Source: UBA5868 sp964482025 (GTDB lineage: Bacteria > Pseudomonadota > Gammaproteobacteria > Pseudomonadales > Cellvibrionaceae). From it: a stretch of 64,000 nucleotides of DNA. How positions within the stretch are numbered: position 1 is the stretch's first letter; the number at the start of each line of letters is the position of its first letter. Below, one piece after another: positions 1-8,147 of the stretch. Where the stretch lies: contig CAYZVN010000002.1 in the NCBI GenBank assembly GCA_964482025.1, forward strand, positions 1 to 64,000, in the 5' to 3' direction. The notes below the pieces were generated by a model that searched no databases, was not told the origin of the DNA, and was given only the letters and a program-made list of their open reading frames with translations. Position numbers and translations under genes: made by a program.

Positions 1-47
1 GCCTGTCACGCCGGAGGTCGCGGGTTCGAGCCCCGTCCGGTCCGCCA
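1..47 (+). tRNA. tRNA-Asp (GTC), 3' part only
   Basis: The window opens inside a tRNA. The anticodon loop CTGTCAC (positions 3-9, anticodon GTC), the 3' half of the anticodon stem, a standard T-arm with GGTTCGAGC, the acceptor 3' strand and an encoded CCA (45-47) are visible. The 5' half lies outside the window. The anticodon gives aspartate. Confidence 0.93.
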
Positions 48-574
48 TTTCACATATCTTTATTCGACCTCGCCTTTAAGTTCTCAAGATCCTCTCTTTC
101 CTCGCGCGAATTGCGCGCGGAACTGTTTTGTCAAATTCCTGTCATCCAAAGCTAATACCCTTAACTTGCTCGCTTGAACATTTCGCCTATCAGCAGGTGA
201 TTGTGGGAGCGAGTAAACGCAGCTTATTCACCGAGAAACCAATAGGGTACGAGTATGCAGGATTATCTTGAAGAATTGCTCGAAGACCGGGATTACTGGA
301 TGGAAGATGTAGACTCTGATGAGCGACTGGATGAGGTCGCAGAGGTGTGACCGGTTCGGTCGCCTGGTACAGGTTTACCTTCTTTTCCTTCCTTTTGTGA
401 TACCCCTCTTCTATCTTTAATGAAATCGCAGGATTTTTCGCGACGGCAAATCCTGCGGTCGGTATGTGATCGGCGTAATATTCCGTTTGTTCTGTTTCGG
501 CCGGATTCACGCTACCCTATGGGCCATTTAAGGTGGGCGATGTCGCCCTGACCTGCGCCAACAGATCGGACACC
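48..574. other. Intergenic stretch with an inverted repeat
   Basis: There is no convincing gene in these 527 bases. They hold a small GC hairpin at 103-119 and a perfect 10-bp inverted repeat, CGCAGGATTT at 427-436 and AAATCCTGCG at 448-457, with an 11-base loop and no T-run. A possible tiny ORF lies at 255-350 and is listed separately. The promoter of the coiled-coil gene should lie here, but I see no clear -35/-10 pair. Confidence 0.5.
255..350 (+). CDS. Possible 31-residue acidic peptide
   Basis: An ATG-TGA frame encodes 31 residues, very rich in Asp and Glu, starting MQDYLEELLED. The upstream bases AGGGTACGAGT could be a weak ribosome-binding site. I recognise no family. Acidic short ORFs arise by chance, so this is only a candidate; conservation in related genomes would be needed to support it. 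Confidence 0.2.
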   Translation: MQDYLEELLEDRDYWMEDVDSDERLDEVAEV

Positions 575-1930
575 ATGTTTCTACACGATACGGATAAAGC
601 ACAGGCGGTACTGTTTTTCGGGAAAGAAGGCATTTCGAAAGAGCTGCTGTACCCCGAATTGGAAGCTTTGCTGGAGGGATTTGTCCCGCTGGAAGATTGG
701 GCCAATAGCACGCAGAAAGCGGTCTATGTGGAGTTCAATTACCAATTTGTAGTGACCGCTGCGGTCTTTTTCACCATGGCGTTCGACGCCAAGGGCGGGG
801 TAGACACAGGTTGGAATTTGCCCCTGCTCGATATGGCGCGCACCACTGCGAAAGGGCCGGATTTGGGTGCGGGGCCAATTCGCATTGCCTGCGCCAGCCA
901 ATGCCCGATTGCCTACTTCAAAGACTGGCTGTGGGATCCGGATATGAATCCGGAAGGGCCGCAGTTCAAGCAAATTAAACGCTCCCTGAAACGCAATCGC
1001 CTCGGCGTGCATTTTCGCGCTTCGCGCGCGACAGAAGAGAGCTCAGGGAGCTTGTCCGCCCAGGAGGTTCAGCGTCTTGAGGCTCACCTTTCACAGCACT
1101 TCAGCAAGCAATACGAAAAGGCACTGCGCGAGCAAATGACACAGTTGCTCGATGGCCAGCGTTTGCGCATCGCCAGCATGGTCAGCGACCGCGATCAAGC
1201 AGTTCAAGCCATGCGCAGCGACTACGAGCGCCGCATTGAAGAGCTGCAAAAGCAGCTGGAAGAGAACGAGGTGTCCCGCGCGGATTTGGCACAGCACAAT
1301 CAGGAGTTGCGCCTCACCATCGACGGCCAAATGCAGAAGATCGAAGGCTTGCGCGAATACTACGAACACAAACTGCGACGTTTACAGGGATCGGATAGCG
1401 AGACCCTCGATACGGTGCGCGCCCGCTTGGAGAGCGAAATGGAAAATCGCGTGCGCAGAGCGACGGCCGAGTTGGACGAGCTGTTAAAGATGAAAGACGT
1501 CGAGCTGCAGTATCGCGCCGAACACGAGGAACAGCTGCAGCAGGAGATTTTCCGGCTGCGGCGCGAACACCAGGAATCCTTGGTTAGCAGCAGTGATCAG
1601 TTTTTGGAAGATTTAAGCCGCAAAGGCGTCAACTTTGTCACCTATCAGCCGGGCGCCGGCCATATCACCATTCCGTATTCCGAGATGTCGCTGTTCCTGG
1701 AAAACCCGCCGGCGTTTACCGCTGCTTATTGTGGCGTTACCGAGCCGCAATATCTCGCTTGGCTGCGCCACTATCAAACCCCGGTGTGCAACGCGCTGGA
1801 CGATGGTGGTGAAATGTGTTGTGCCAACCTGAGTCGCGTGACCAATCCTACCGACTTCGTCCTGGGTGAGAGCGATCTGTGTGATCAACATAAGCCCGCT
1901 CAGAGACCCGGTAAGCTTAAAGCGATTTAA
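575..1930 (+). CDS. Conserved coiled-coil protein of unknown function
   Basis: This is a 451-residue protein with no signal peptide or membrane segment. The first 130 or so residues form a compact domain (start MFLHDTDKAQAVLFFGKEG, with a CASQCPIAYF segment). Residues about 160-360 are strongly heptad-like and charged, rich in Gln, Glu and Arg, which predicts a long coiled coil. The last 90 residues form a second globular part with a Cys pair (EMCCANL) and a C-terminal ESDLCDQH. I prefer the ATG at 575 over the in-frame GTG at 533, because the extra 14 residues look non-coding and GATCGGA precedes 575. It sits three bases before the PLP enzyme gene and is probably cotranscribed with it. I cannot assign a function; a structural or scaffolding role is only suggested by the coiled coil. 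Confidence 0.85.
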   Translation: MFLHDTDKAQAVLFFGKEGISKELLYPELEALLEGFVPLEDWANSTQKAVYVEFNYQFVVTAAVFFTMAFDAKGGVDTGWNLPLLDMARTTAKGPDLGAGPIRIACASQCPIAYFKDWLWDPDMNPEGPQFKQIKRSLKRNRLGVHFRASRATEESSGSLSAQEVQRLEAHLSQHFSKQYEKALREQMTQLLDGQRLRIASMVSDRDQAVQAMRSDYERRIEELQKQLEENEVSRADLAQHNQELRLTIDGQMQKIEGLREYYEHKLRRLQGSDSETLDTVRARLESEMENRVRRATAELDELLKMKDVELQYRAEHEEQLQQEIFRLRREHQESLVSSSDQFLEDLSRKGVNFVTYQPGAGHITIPYSEMSLFLENPPAFTAAYCGVTEPQYLAWLRHYQTPVCNALDDGGEMCCANLSRVTNPTDFVLGESDLCDQHKPAQRPGKLKAI

Positions 1931-1933
1931 CGC

Positions 1934-2905
1934 TTGTCCAGCTCCTCGCTTTTACCCTCCGACTGGGCGCATTTGGCGCTTGCGGATGTGGCTCGCCTCG
2001 CCCCAGTGCAGAGGTTGGAGTGGCAGCTGGCCAAGGAGTGCGGGCTAGAGGTGGTGATGCGCCGGGAGGATCTTCTCCATCCCCGATTGGGCGGCAACAA
2101 GTTTTACAAACTGGCTGGTCACCTGGAGGCGTTCAGAAGCAGTGGTGCGCGCCGCCTGCTGAGTTTTGGCGGGGCTTTTTCTAATCATTTATATGCCCTT
2201 GCGGCAGCCGGCCATGATCTGGGTATACCGACTGTGGGCGTCGTCCGCGGAGAGGCGCCAGAAACCCTCAGTCCCACTCTGCAAGACGCCGTGACGGCGG
2301 GTATGGAGCTGATCTTTGTCTCCCGCGCGGACTTTAAACGCAAAACCGATCCGCTCTGGCTGGCCGAGTTGCACCGCCGTTTTGGCGATGTTTACTGTAT
2401 CCCCGAAGGCGGCGGCGATCTGCTGGGGTCGCGCGGCTGTATGACCTGGGCGGCCGCTGCGGTCGCGGCCTCGCCCTGGCGGCCCGATGTGGTCTGCCTG
2501 GCCGCGGGAACCGGAGGGACGGCAGCGGGGGTTTTGGCGGCAGGTGTTTGCCAGCGGGTGGAAGCGTTTCTGGTTCTCAAGGGAACGGAAGCCGAAATCG
2601 CAAATATGCAGACCGAAATCGAGGCCCGAGCTTGCGCCTTGGCGGGTGCGCAAGTCAAATTGCCGTCGTTACATCTGGAAACCAACTATTCTTGTGGAGG
2701 GTATGCACGTTTACCGTCAGCGCTGCGTCAATTTATGGCCGCGTTTGAGGCGGAGACAGGTGTACCCTTGGACCCGGTCTATACCGCCAAAATGATGTGG
2801 GGCATTGCGCATAAAGCTCGCGCAGGTTGGTGGCCGCCGGGAACGCGAATTCTGGTGCTCCATAGCGGTGGGCTGCAGGGACGGCGCGGTTTTCCGGATC
2901 TCTGA
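1934..2905 (+). CDS. PLP-dependent ACC deaminase/D-cysteine desulfhydrase family enzyme
   Basis: The product is 323 residues, the usual size for this fold-type II PLP family. The signature RLGGNKFYKL carries the probable PLP lysine (about K56), followed by the phosphate-binding stretch SFGGAFSNHLYALAAAG and a glycine-rich AAGTGGTAAGVLAG. Members act on 1-aminocyclopropane-1-carboxylate or D-cysteine. The substrate here is unknown, and most bacterial members like this are not true ACC deaminases. The start is a TTG three bases after the previous stop, which implies translational coupling; no better ATG is available upstream of the conserved region. The exact start is uncertain. Confidence 0.85.
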   Translation: MSSSSLLPSDWAHLALADVARLAPVQRLEWQLAKECGLEVVMRREDLLHPRLGGNKFYKLAGHLEAFRSSGARRLLSFGGAFSNHLYALAAAGHDLGIPTVGVVRGEAPETLSPTLQDAVTAGMELIFVSRADFKRKTDPLWLAELHRRFGDVYCIPEGGGDLLGSRGCMTWAAAAVAASPWRPDVVCLAAGTGGTAAGVLAAGVCQRVEAFLVLKGTEAEIANMQTEIEARACALAGAQVKLPSLHLETNYSCGGYARLPSALRQFMAAFEAETGVPLDPVYTAKMMWGIAHKARAGWWPPGTRILVLHSGGLQGRRGFPDL

Positions 2906-2944
2906 GCTTCCTCTTTGGGCGTCATAGGTAGCTGGTTAGCCGCT

Positions 2945-4063
2945 ATGAAAGCTCACTCCATACAAGACTCTCGCCCACCCGATTTACTTGCCGTTGCCAA
3001 GGCGTTTGTGCCCCTTGGCGTCCTTAAGCACACCTACCTCGACTACCTGCTACAACAGGCCAATGTGGACTATGTTTGCGCCGGTCAGCGCCTGTTTGAG
3101 CAGGGCACCTGTGACTATCGCCATCAATACCTGTTAAACGGTCGCGTTCAGCTGGATTATGCCTCGGGCTACACCGAGAGCATCGCCGCCAAAGACGCGC
3201 TCCTGCCCCTTGCCCATGAGATGCCCAGGCCTTGCGATGGCATTGCCGTAACGGACTGCACAATCTTGCGCCTGGACTCCGACCGGCTCGACCGCATTCT
3301 CAGTTGGAGCCAGATCGCCGATTACCTCTTGGGAGAGTTGAGCGTTGTGCGCGACCGGGATGAGGATATCGGCTGGATCAAAACCGTCCTCAACTCGAAC
3401 CTGTTCTATAAAGTACCCCCGGTCAATGCGGAATCGATTTTAGATCGCATGGTGCCGCAAATGGTAATGGCGGGCGACGTGATTGTGCGCCAGGGGGAAA
3501 TTGGTAACGGGTGCTATTTCATCAAGGAAGGTACCGCGCGCGTCACCTACCGCAGCGAAACAGGTGAAGTGCAGCATCTGGCGGATATAGGGGTCGGGCG
3601 CTGTTTTGGCGAAGACGCGCTGGTGTATGAAACCCTACGCAATGCCACCGTGACCATGACGACAGATGGCGTTCTTATGCGTTTAAGCAAAGAGGACTTC
3701 AAACTTCTTCTCTTAGAACCCCAGGTGGAAGAGGTGACAGAAGAGGACTTTTCCGAATTTGCGGAACCTCCGGTGTACTTGGATGTGCGCAGCCAGAGCG
3801 AGTATGACCAGGGGCATTTGGTGTTGGCCGCCAATGTGCCGTTGAATTTGCTCGCCCTTAAAAAGCGCTTGTTGCGGCCCGATGTTCCCTATGTTTTGTA
3901 CTGCGACACGGGTCGCCGCTGCCGCGCCGCCGCCTACCTGCTGGGCAAGCAGGGGTTTAATACCTTTGCGCTGCGCGGGGGGTTGGTCGGCACCGGTATG
4001 CAGTATCAATTAACCACGGATGCCAGCTACATGCTGCGCGACGGCAAGGTGGCGAAGGGATAG
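2945..4063 (+). CDS. Double cyclic-nucleotide-binding domain protein fused to a rhodanese domain
   Basis: This 372-residue soluble protein has two CNB/CAP-ED-like domains (about residues 25-150 and 155-270). The second has the typical GDVIVRQGEIGNGCYFIKEG and FGEDALVYETLRNATV motifs of the ligand pocket. A rhodanese domain follows (about 280-365), starting VYLDVRSQSEYDQGHL, with the active loop CDTGRR; the catalytic Cys is about residue 320. The first CNB domain lacks a clear phosphate-binding cassette and may be degenerate. There is no HTH, so it is not a CRP-type regulator. It probably senses a nucleotide and moves sulfane sulfur or acts as a sensor; that is inference. The ATG at 2945 is preferred to a TTG 30 bases upstream. 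Confidence 0.86.
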   Translation: MKAHSIQDSRPPDLLAVAKAFVPLGVLKHTYLDYLLQQANVDYVCAGQRLFEQGTCDYRHQYLLNGRVQLDYASGYTESIAAKDALLPLAHEMPRPCDGIAVTDCTILRLDSDRLDRILSWSQIADYLLGELSVVRDRDEDIGWIKTVLNSNLFYKVPPVNAESILDRMVPQMVMAGDVIVRQGEIGNGCYFIKEGTARVTYRSETGEVQHLADIGVGRCFGEDALVYETLRNATVTMTTDGVLMRLSKEDFKLLLLEPQVEEVTEEDFSEFAEPPVYLDVRSQSEYDQGHLVLAANVPLNLLALKKRLLRPDVPYVLYCDTGRRCRAAAYLLGKQGFNTFALRGGLVGTGMQYQLTTDASYMLRDGKVAKG

Positions 4064-4069
4064 CACTTG

Positions 4070-4978
4070 TCAGGTTTGGCGAGCGGCGAGGGCGGCCCGC
4101 GCTGCTTGGGGCCAGTGATCGGCCACAATTAAGCGTCGCTCGGCGGACTCTCGATGCCAGAGCATGAGCACGCGGTCGCTGTCGGCAAAGTGCTGTTCTA
4201 TGCGCGCTCGGGTCACTAGATGATCTTGTGGGTGTTCGACACCGCAGCCCAACCAAGAGGCTTTGGGTAGCGCCAGCCACTGCCCATCTTCCGTGACATC
4301 CAGCGCCTGGGTGCAGCTCAACCACCTATGGGTGAGCGGCTGCGCCAGCATGCTCGAGCCGAGTGCGAGGGTCTGTTGCCAGGGTTGGAACAGGTGTCCC
4401 TTGAGCCAAAAATGCCGCTGGAATGGCATTGCCGATGGCGTCTCAAGCCGCTGGCTGAGTGGCAATTGGTGTTCTTGCAAATGACGCAGCTTGTGGTCCA
4501 GGCGATCTTCCAAACCGGGCCCGAGCCAGTGGACCTTACCGGCGAATTCGATACCGAGGAAAAATTTTACCGCCGTTTCCAAGTGCACTCGATCGGTCGG
4601 GCTGCTCAGCAGAAAGTCCAACTCCCCGATGGTAATTTGATGGCCCGCAGAGTTGCGGCTATAGATCGGCAGGTTGTGGTCGAGCAACTGTAAGGGCTGA
4701 TCGGGCGCATGGGTCAAGTAAAACAGAATGAGGCGCTCGAAATGGTGGCCGAGCCGTCTGCGCGACTCTTGTTCCATAAACCTTTGCAGAGGCTGGGGGT
4801 GGCGCTGCAAATTCGCCAGCCACTGGCTTAATACTGCGGTCGATTGAGGCAGTCTAAATCGTTGGTAGGGCGGCAAATCGCCGAGCAAATCGAAACTGGG
4901 CGAGAGCGTCCAGCACAGGTCGCGAACCAGCGGGTGCTGAAAATGAAAATAGTCGGGAAAGCTGGGTTTATCGGCCAT
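4070..4978 (-). CDS. DUF1853 family protein
   Basis: This 302-residue soluble protein matches the DUF1853 family by its overall pattern: an N-terminal HPLVRDLCWTLSPSFDLL, a central GRYFERL-like stretch (LGHHFERLILFYL) and GELDFLL. In the family these last segments recall nuclease-like folds, but no activity is established. It is divergent from nadK and convergent with the CNB-rhodanese gene. The same pairing with nadK is familiar from Pseudomonas, which supports the call. The ATG at 4976-4978 opens the conserved region directly. Confidence 0.83.
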   Translation of the reverse strand: MADKPSFPDYFHFQHPLVRDLCWTLSPSFDLLGDLPPYQRFRLPQSTAVLSQWLANLQRHPQPLQRFMEQESRRRLGHHFERLILFYLTHAPDQPLQLLDHNLPIYSRNSAGHQITIGELDFLLSSPTDRVHLETAVKFFLGIEFAGKVHWLGPGLEDRLDHKLRHLQEHQLPLSQRLETPSAMPFQRHFWLKGHLFQPWQQTLALGSSMLAQPLTHRWLSCTQALDVTEDGQWLALPKASWLGCGVEHPQDHLVTRARIEQHFADSDRVLMLWHRESAERRLIVADHWPQAARAALAARQT

Positions 4979-5050
4979 GAGCGCAGTCGTGGTAGTTTTG
5001 GTTGGGGCATTCCCGGATAATAGGTCGCTTTCGTGTGCGGAAAAACCCTT

Positions 5051-5941
5051 ATGAGTCAGTTCCAGAAAATCGGCCTAGTAGGGCGTTTAGGGAGTGAGGC
5101 CGCTTATTACTCACTGCAGCGCCTCATTTTGTTTTTGCAAAGGCAAGGGCTCGAAATTTTTCTCGACGAGGAAACCGCAGCCTCGGCGCCGGTTACCCAG
5201 TTGCCGCAGCTGGAGCGCGATGCGCTGGCGGACTGGTGTGATCTGGTGATTGTGGTTGGCGGGGACGGCAGCTTGCTGAGCACGGCGCGCAGTATGTGTC
5301 GCACCGGGGTGCCCCTGCTGGGCATCAACCGCGGTCGCCTGGGGTTTCTCACCGACATAATGCCCGAGGAAATCGAGCGCAAAGTGGGTGCGGTTTTAAG
5401 CGGTAAATATCTTGCAGAAGAGCGTTTTCTGCTCGATTGTCACGTGTATCGCGGCGGACAATTGATGAGTGCCGGCACCGCGCTCAACGATGTAGTGTTA
5501 CATCCGGGCGAATACATCCGCATGATCGAGTTCGAGCTCTATATCAACGACGAGTTTGTCTATCGTCAGCGTTCCGACGGGCTGATCATCTCGACCCCTA
5601 CTGGCTCTACCGCCTATGCCTTGAGCGTCGGTGGCCCCATTATGCACCCCGGTCTCGATGCGATTGTGGTGGTACCCCTCAACCCGCATACGCTCAGCAG
5701 CCGTCCTATAGTGGTTCATGGGGACGCTGAAATTCGCGTAGTGGTAGGCGATCAGCGCGATATACGTCCGCATGTGACGTGCGACGGTCAAACCCACCAG
5801 GTCACTACGGTGGATGATGAAATTATCGTGCGCAAAAAGCCCGAAAAACTGTGTTTGATCCACCCCGAAGATCACGACTTTTACGAAATCTGCCGCACCA
5901 AACTCGGCTGGGCTTCCCACGCCGGCAGCGGTTTCAGCTGA
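5051..5941 (+). CDS. nadK: NAD kinase
   Basis: NadK phosphorylates NAD to NADP using ATP (or polyphosphate) in the cytosol. The 296-residue protein has the family size. It shows the GGDG motif (VVVGGDGSLLSTAR), the substrate-contacting NRGRLGFLTD, and the C-terminal catalytic region with TPTGSTAYALSVGGPI and LNPHTLSSRPIV. The ATG at 5051 (MSQFQKIGL) matches the usual N-terminus better than the GTG 18 bases upstream. The phosphoesterase gene begins nine bases after its stop, and the two with the rhomboid gene form a likely operon. Confidence 0.96.
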   Translation: MSQFQKIGLVGRLGSEAAYYSLQRLILFLQRQGLEIFLDEETAASAPVTQLPQLERDALADWCDLVIVVGGDGSLLSTARSMCRTGVPLLGINRGRLGFLTDIMPEEIERKVGAVLSGKYLAEERFLLDCHVYRGGQLMSAGTALNDVVLHPGEYIRMIEFELYINDEFVYRQRSDGLIISTPTGSTAYALSVGGPIMHPGLDAIVVVPLNPHTLSSRPIVVHGDAEIRVVVGDQRDIRPHVTCDGQTHQVTTVDDEIIVRKKPEKLCLIHPEDHDFYEICRTKLGWASHAGSGFS

Positions 5942-5950
5942 GGAGGGGCT

Positions 5951-6922
5951 ATGGCCGGCGCACCGGAACAGTGGCAGGGTTATGACATTATCGGCGATAT
6001 CCACGGGTGCGCGTTCACCCTGGAGCGGTTGCTGGAGAAAATGGATTATCAATACATCAGCGGCGCTTATCGCCACCCGCACCGGCAGGCCGTTTTTTTG
6101 GGGGATATTTTAGATCGCGGGCCACACATTCGTGAGGCGCTGCATCTGGTCAAGAATATGCTGGATTGCGGCAGTGCGGTTTGCATATTAGGCAATCATG
6201 AATTTAATGCCATCTGCTACACCACCCGTGCGCCGGCGGGCAGCGGCCAGAATTACGTGCGGCCCCACACCCCGCGCAACAATCGTCTGATCGCCGAAAC
6301 ACTGGAGCAGTTTGCCCCTTACCCGGAAGAGTGGCGGACGTTTCTGGATTGGTTCAAAACCTTGCCGCTGTTTCTCGAAATGCCGGGTTTTCGCGTGGTG
6401 CACGCATGCTGGGACCAGCAACTCATCGACCAATACAAGGTGCGTTACGGCGGGCCTTATCTGTGCGATGAGCTCATTATCGACTCTATGGATCCCCACA
6501 GTTTTGCCGGCCGCGTATTGGATCGCCTGACCCGCGGTACGGGTATCTCGCTGCCGCGCGGCACCACGATTACCGGGCGAGACGGCTTTGTGCGCAAATC
6601 GTTCCGCACCAAGTTTTGGGCGCACAACCCGAAAACCTATCGCGATGTGGCGTTTCAGCCCGACCCGCTGCCAGAGGAAATTGCCGATCGCCCCTTATCT
6701 ACCCGCGAAAACGAACAACTGCTCAGCTATGGCGTGCACGAACCTCCGGTGTTTGTCGGCCATTATTGGTTGCAGGGCACCCCCAAACCACTGCGCGCAA
6801 ATGTGGCGTGCCTGGATTACAGCGCGGTCAAGTTCGGTCGTCTGGTGGCTTATCGCTATGACGGCGAGCGCAAACTGTCGGCGGATAAATTTGTCTGGGT
6901 GTATGTCGATCCTGAAAACTGA
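5951..6922 (+). CDS. Calcineurin-like metallophosphoesterase
   Basis: The 323-residue cytosolic protein carries the metal-binding motifs of the PPP/calcineurin superfamily in order: GDIHG (about residues 16-20), GDILDRGPH, GNHEFN, and a later VHACWD and VGHYWLQG. These are the residues that build the di-metal site. It resembles diadenosine tetraphosphatase or protein phosphatase-type enzymes, but the substrate cannot be read from sequence. A good ribosome-binding site (GAGGAGGGG) precedes the ATG. It is between nadK and a rhomboid protease gene, as in Pseudomonas. Confidence 0.9.
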   Translation: MAGAPEQWQGYDIIGDIHGCAFTLERLLEKMDYQYISGAYRHPHRQAVFLGDILDRGPHIREALHLVKNMLDCGSAVCILGNHEFNAICYTTRAPAGSGQNYVRPHTPRNNRLIAETLEQFAPYPEEWRTFLDWFKTLPLFLEMPGFRVVHACWDQQLIDQYKVRYGGPYLCDELIIDSMDPHSFAGRVLDRLTRGTGISLPRGTTITGRDGFVRKSFRTKFWAHNPKTYRDVAFQPDPLPEEIADRPLSTRENEQLLSYGVHEPPVFVGHYWLQGTPKPLRANVACLDYSAVKFGRLVAYRYDGERKLSADKFVWVYVDPEN

Positions 6923-6934
6923 AGGGCTGCAAAG

Positions 6935-7801
6935 ATGACCATGGTGAAGTTGTGCAGTTTTGCACCGGGGCAGGATCTCTCGCTGATACGCGAACACCTA
7001 GAGGCCCAGAATCTTAACTATCAGATGCGCGACGCGGCGGGCATTGCCGAGCTTTGGGTGGATGATCGTCACCTGGACTCGGCTGCGAGTGTGCTCGACC
7101 AGCTCGCCTTGCGCTCCACCACTTCCTCGGCGCCGCGCTGGATGCTCGCGCGGATGTTTCTGAGTACTTGGCCGATCACTATCGTCACCATGCTGCTTGG
7201 CGTTGCGGGATTTTTGCTGGTAACAATGGCGCGAGATTGGTTGGGGCTGTTCACTTTTACCGAAGTGAGGGTCTACGCCAGCTACGCCATGGCGGCCAAT
7301 TTTACTCAGACGTATTGGGTAGACCACCAATGGTGGCGGCTGATCACCCCCGCGTTTTTGCACTTTGGCATCTGGCACATAGTGTTCAATAGTATGGCGC
7401 TGTGGGAGTTGGGGCGGCGCTTGGAGTTTGTGCTGCCGCGCTTTGCCTACCTGACGATTCTGCTGGCGACCGGTTTGGCCGCCAATGTGGTGCAGCACCT
7501 GTTGGGCTCGCCAATCTTCGGCGGGCTTTCTGGCGTGATATTCGGGCTTTTTGGCGCGATCGCAGTACTTTACTGGCGTACCTCTTCGCCAATTTTGAAA
7601 CTGCCTCGCGGACTCTATATTCTTGCTCTGGTTTCGCTGGTGGTTTTGCCGTTCGTGTTAGCGAAAGCCTTTACGGTTTATGTGGCCAATGGCGCTCATG
7701 TCGGCGGCTTGGTTGCCGGGCTCATTTTGGGGGCGATATTGCCTGCGTACTGGGTGCGCAGTCTACCGGCGCAGATACCTCCCCACGCGACCAACTCTTA
7801 A
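6935..7801 (+). CDS. Rhomboid family intramembrane serine protease
   Basis: The product is a 288-residue GlpG-like protein. Residues 1-60 form a small cytosolic domain (CSFAPGQDLSLIREHLEAQN), as in GlpG. About six membrane segments follow. The catalytic dyad is visible: Ser199 in GGLSGVIFG and His255 in NGAHVGGLVAG. The oxyanion-hole region FLHFGIWHIVFNSMALWELG is also intact. It should cleave transmembrane substrates in the inner membrane. The start could be the ATG at 6935 or 6941. It is 12 bases downstream of the phosphoesterase gene. Confidence 0.93.
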   Translation: MTMVKLCSFAPGQDLSLIREHLEAQNLNYQMRDAAGIAELWVDDRHLDSAASVLDQLALRSTTSSAPRWMLARMFLSTWPITIVTMLLGVAGFLLVTMARDWLGLFTFTEVRVYASYAMAANFTQTYWVDHQWWRLITPAFLHFGIWHIVFNSMALWELGRRLEFVLPRFAYLTILLATGLAANVVQHLLGSPIFGGLSGVIFGLFGAIAVLYWRTSSPILKLPRGLYILALVSLVVLPFVLAKAFTVYVANGAHVGGLVAGLILGAILPAYWVRSLPAQIPPHATNS

Positions 7802-7834
7802 ATTCCTTTTTGTGTGTTACACAGGTTTACGGTT

Positions 7835-8104
7835 ATGAGTGATTCTCACATTCAAGCTGTGCTCGCCGCCATGACCCCCGAGGTGCATGAGCGTTTTAAA
7901 ACGGCGGTGGAACTGGGCAAATGGCCGGATGGCAGACGCCTGACGGACGCGCAGCTGAAAACATGTTTACAAGCCATTATCGCCTACGAGCATCACTGTT
8001 TATCGCCGGAAGAGCGTACTGGCTACATACCGCCGAAAGAAGAGCCCTGTGCCGACGACAGCCATATCCATACCCGAGAGACGCCCCTGACGTGGCGTGA
8101 ATAA
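7835..8104 (+). CDS. YeaC-like DUF1315 family protein
   Basis: This 89-residue protein matches the DUF1315 (YeaC) family: HIQAVLAAMTPEVHERFKTAVELGKWPDGRRLT followed by QLKTCLQAIIAYEHHCLSPEERTGYI. The function is unknown. The ATG at 7835 gives the conserved start; an in-frame TTG at 7814 adds only seven unlikely residues. It lies between the rhomboid gene and pepN, the same relative position as in Pseudomonas. Confidence 0.85.
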   Translation: MSDSHIQAVLAAMTPEVHERFKTAVELGKWPDGRRLTDAQLKTCLQAIIAYEHHCLSPEERTGYIPPKEEPCADDSHIHTRETPLTWRE

Positions 8105-8147
8105 CAAAATCCGCTGGCCAGGGATGGCGTGACTTTAGAGGCCTTTG

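Noticed and set aside
190..510. 106-codon open frame on the minus strand upstream of the coiled-coil gene
   Set aside because: No family pattern, poor composition for a protein and no ribosome-binding site.
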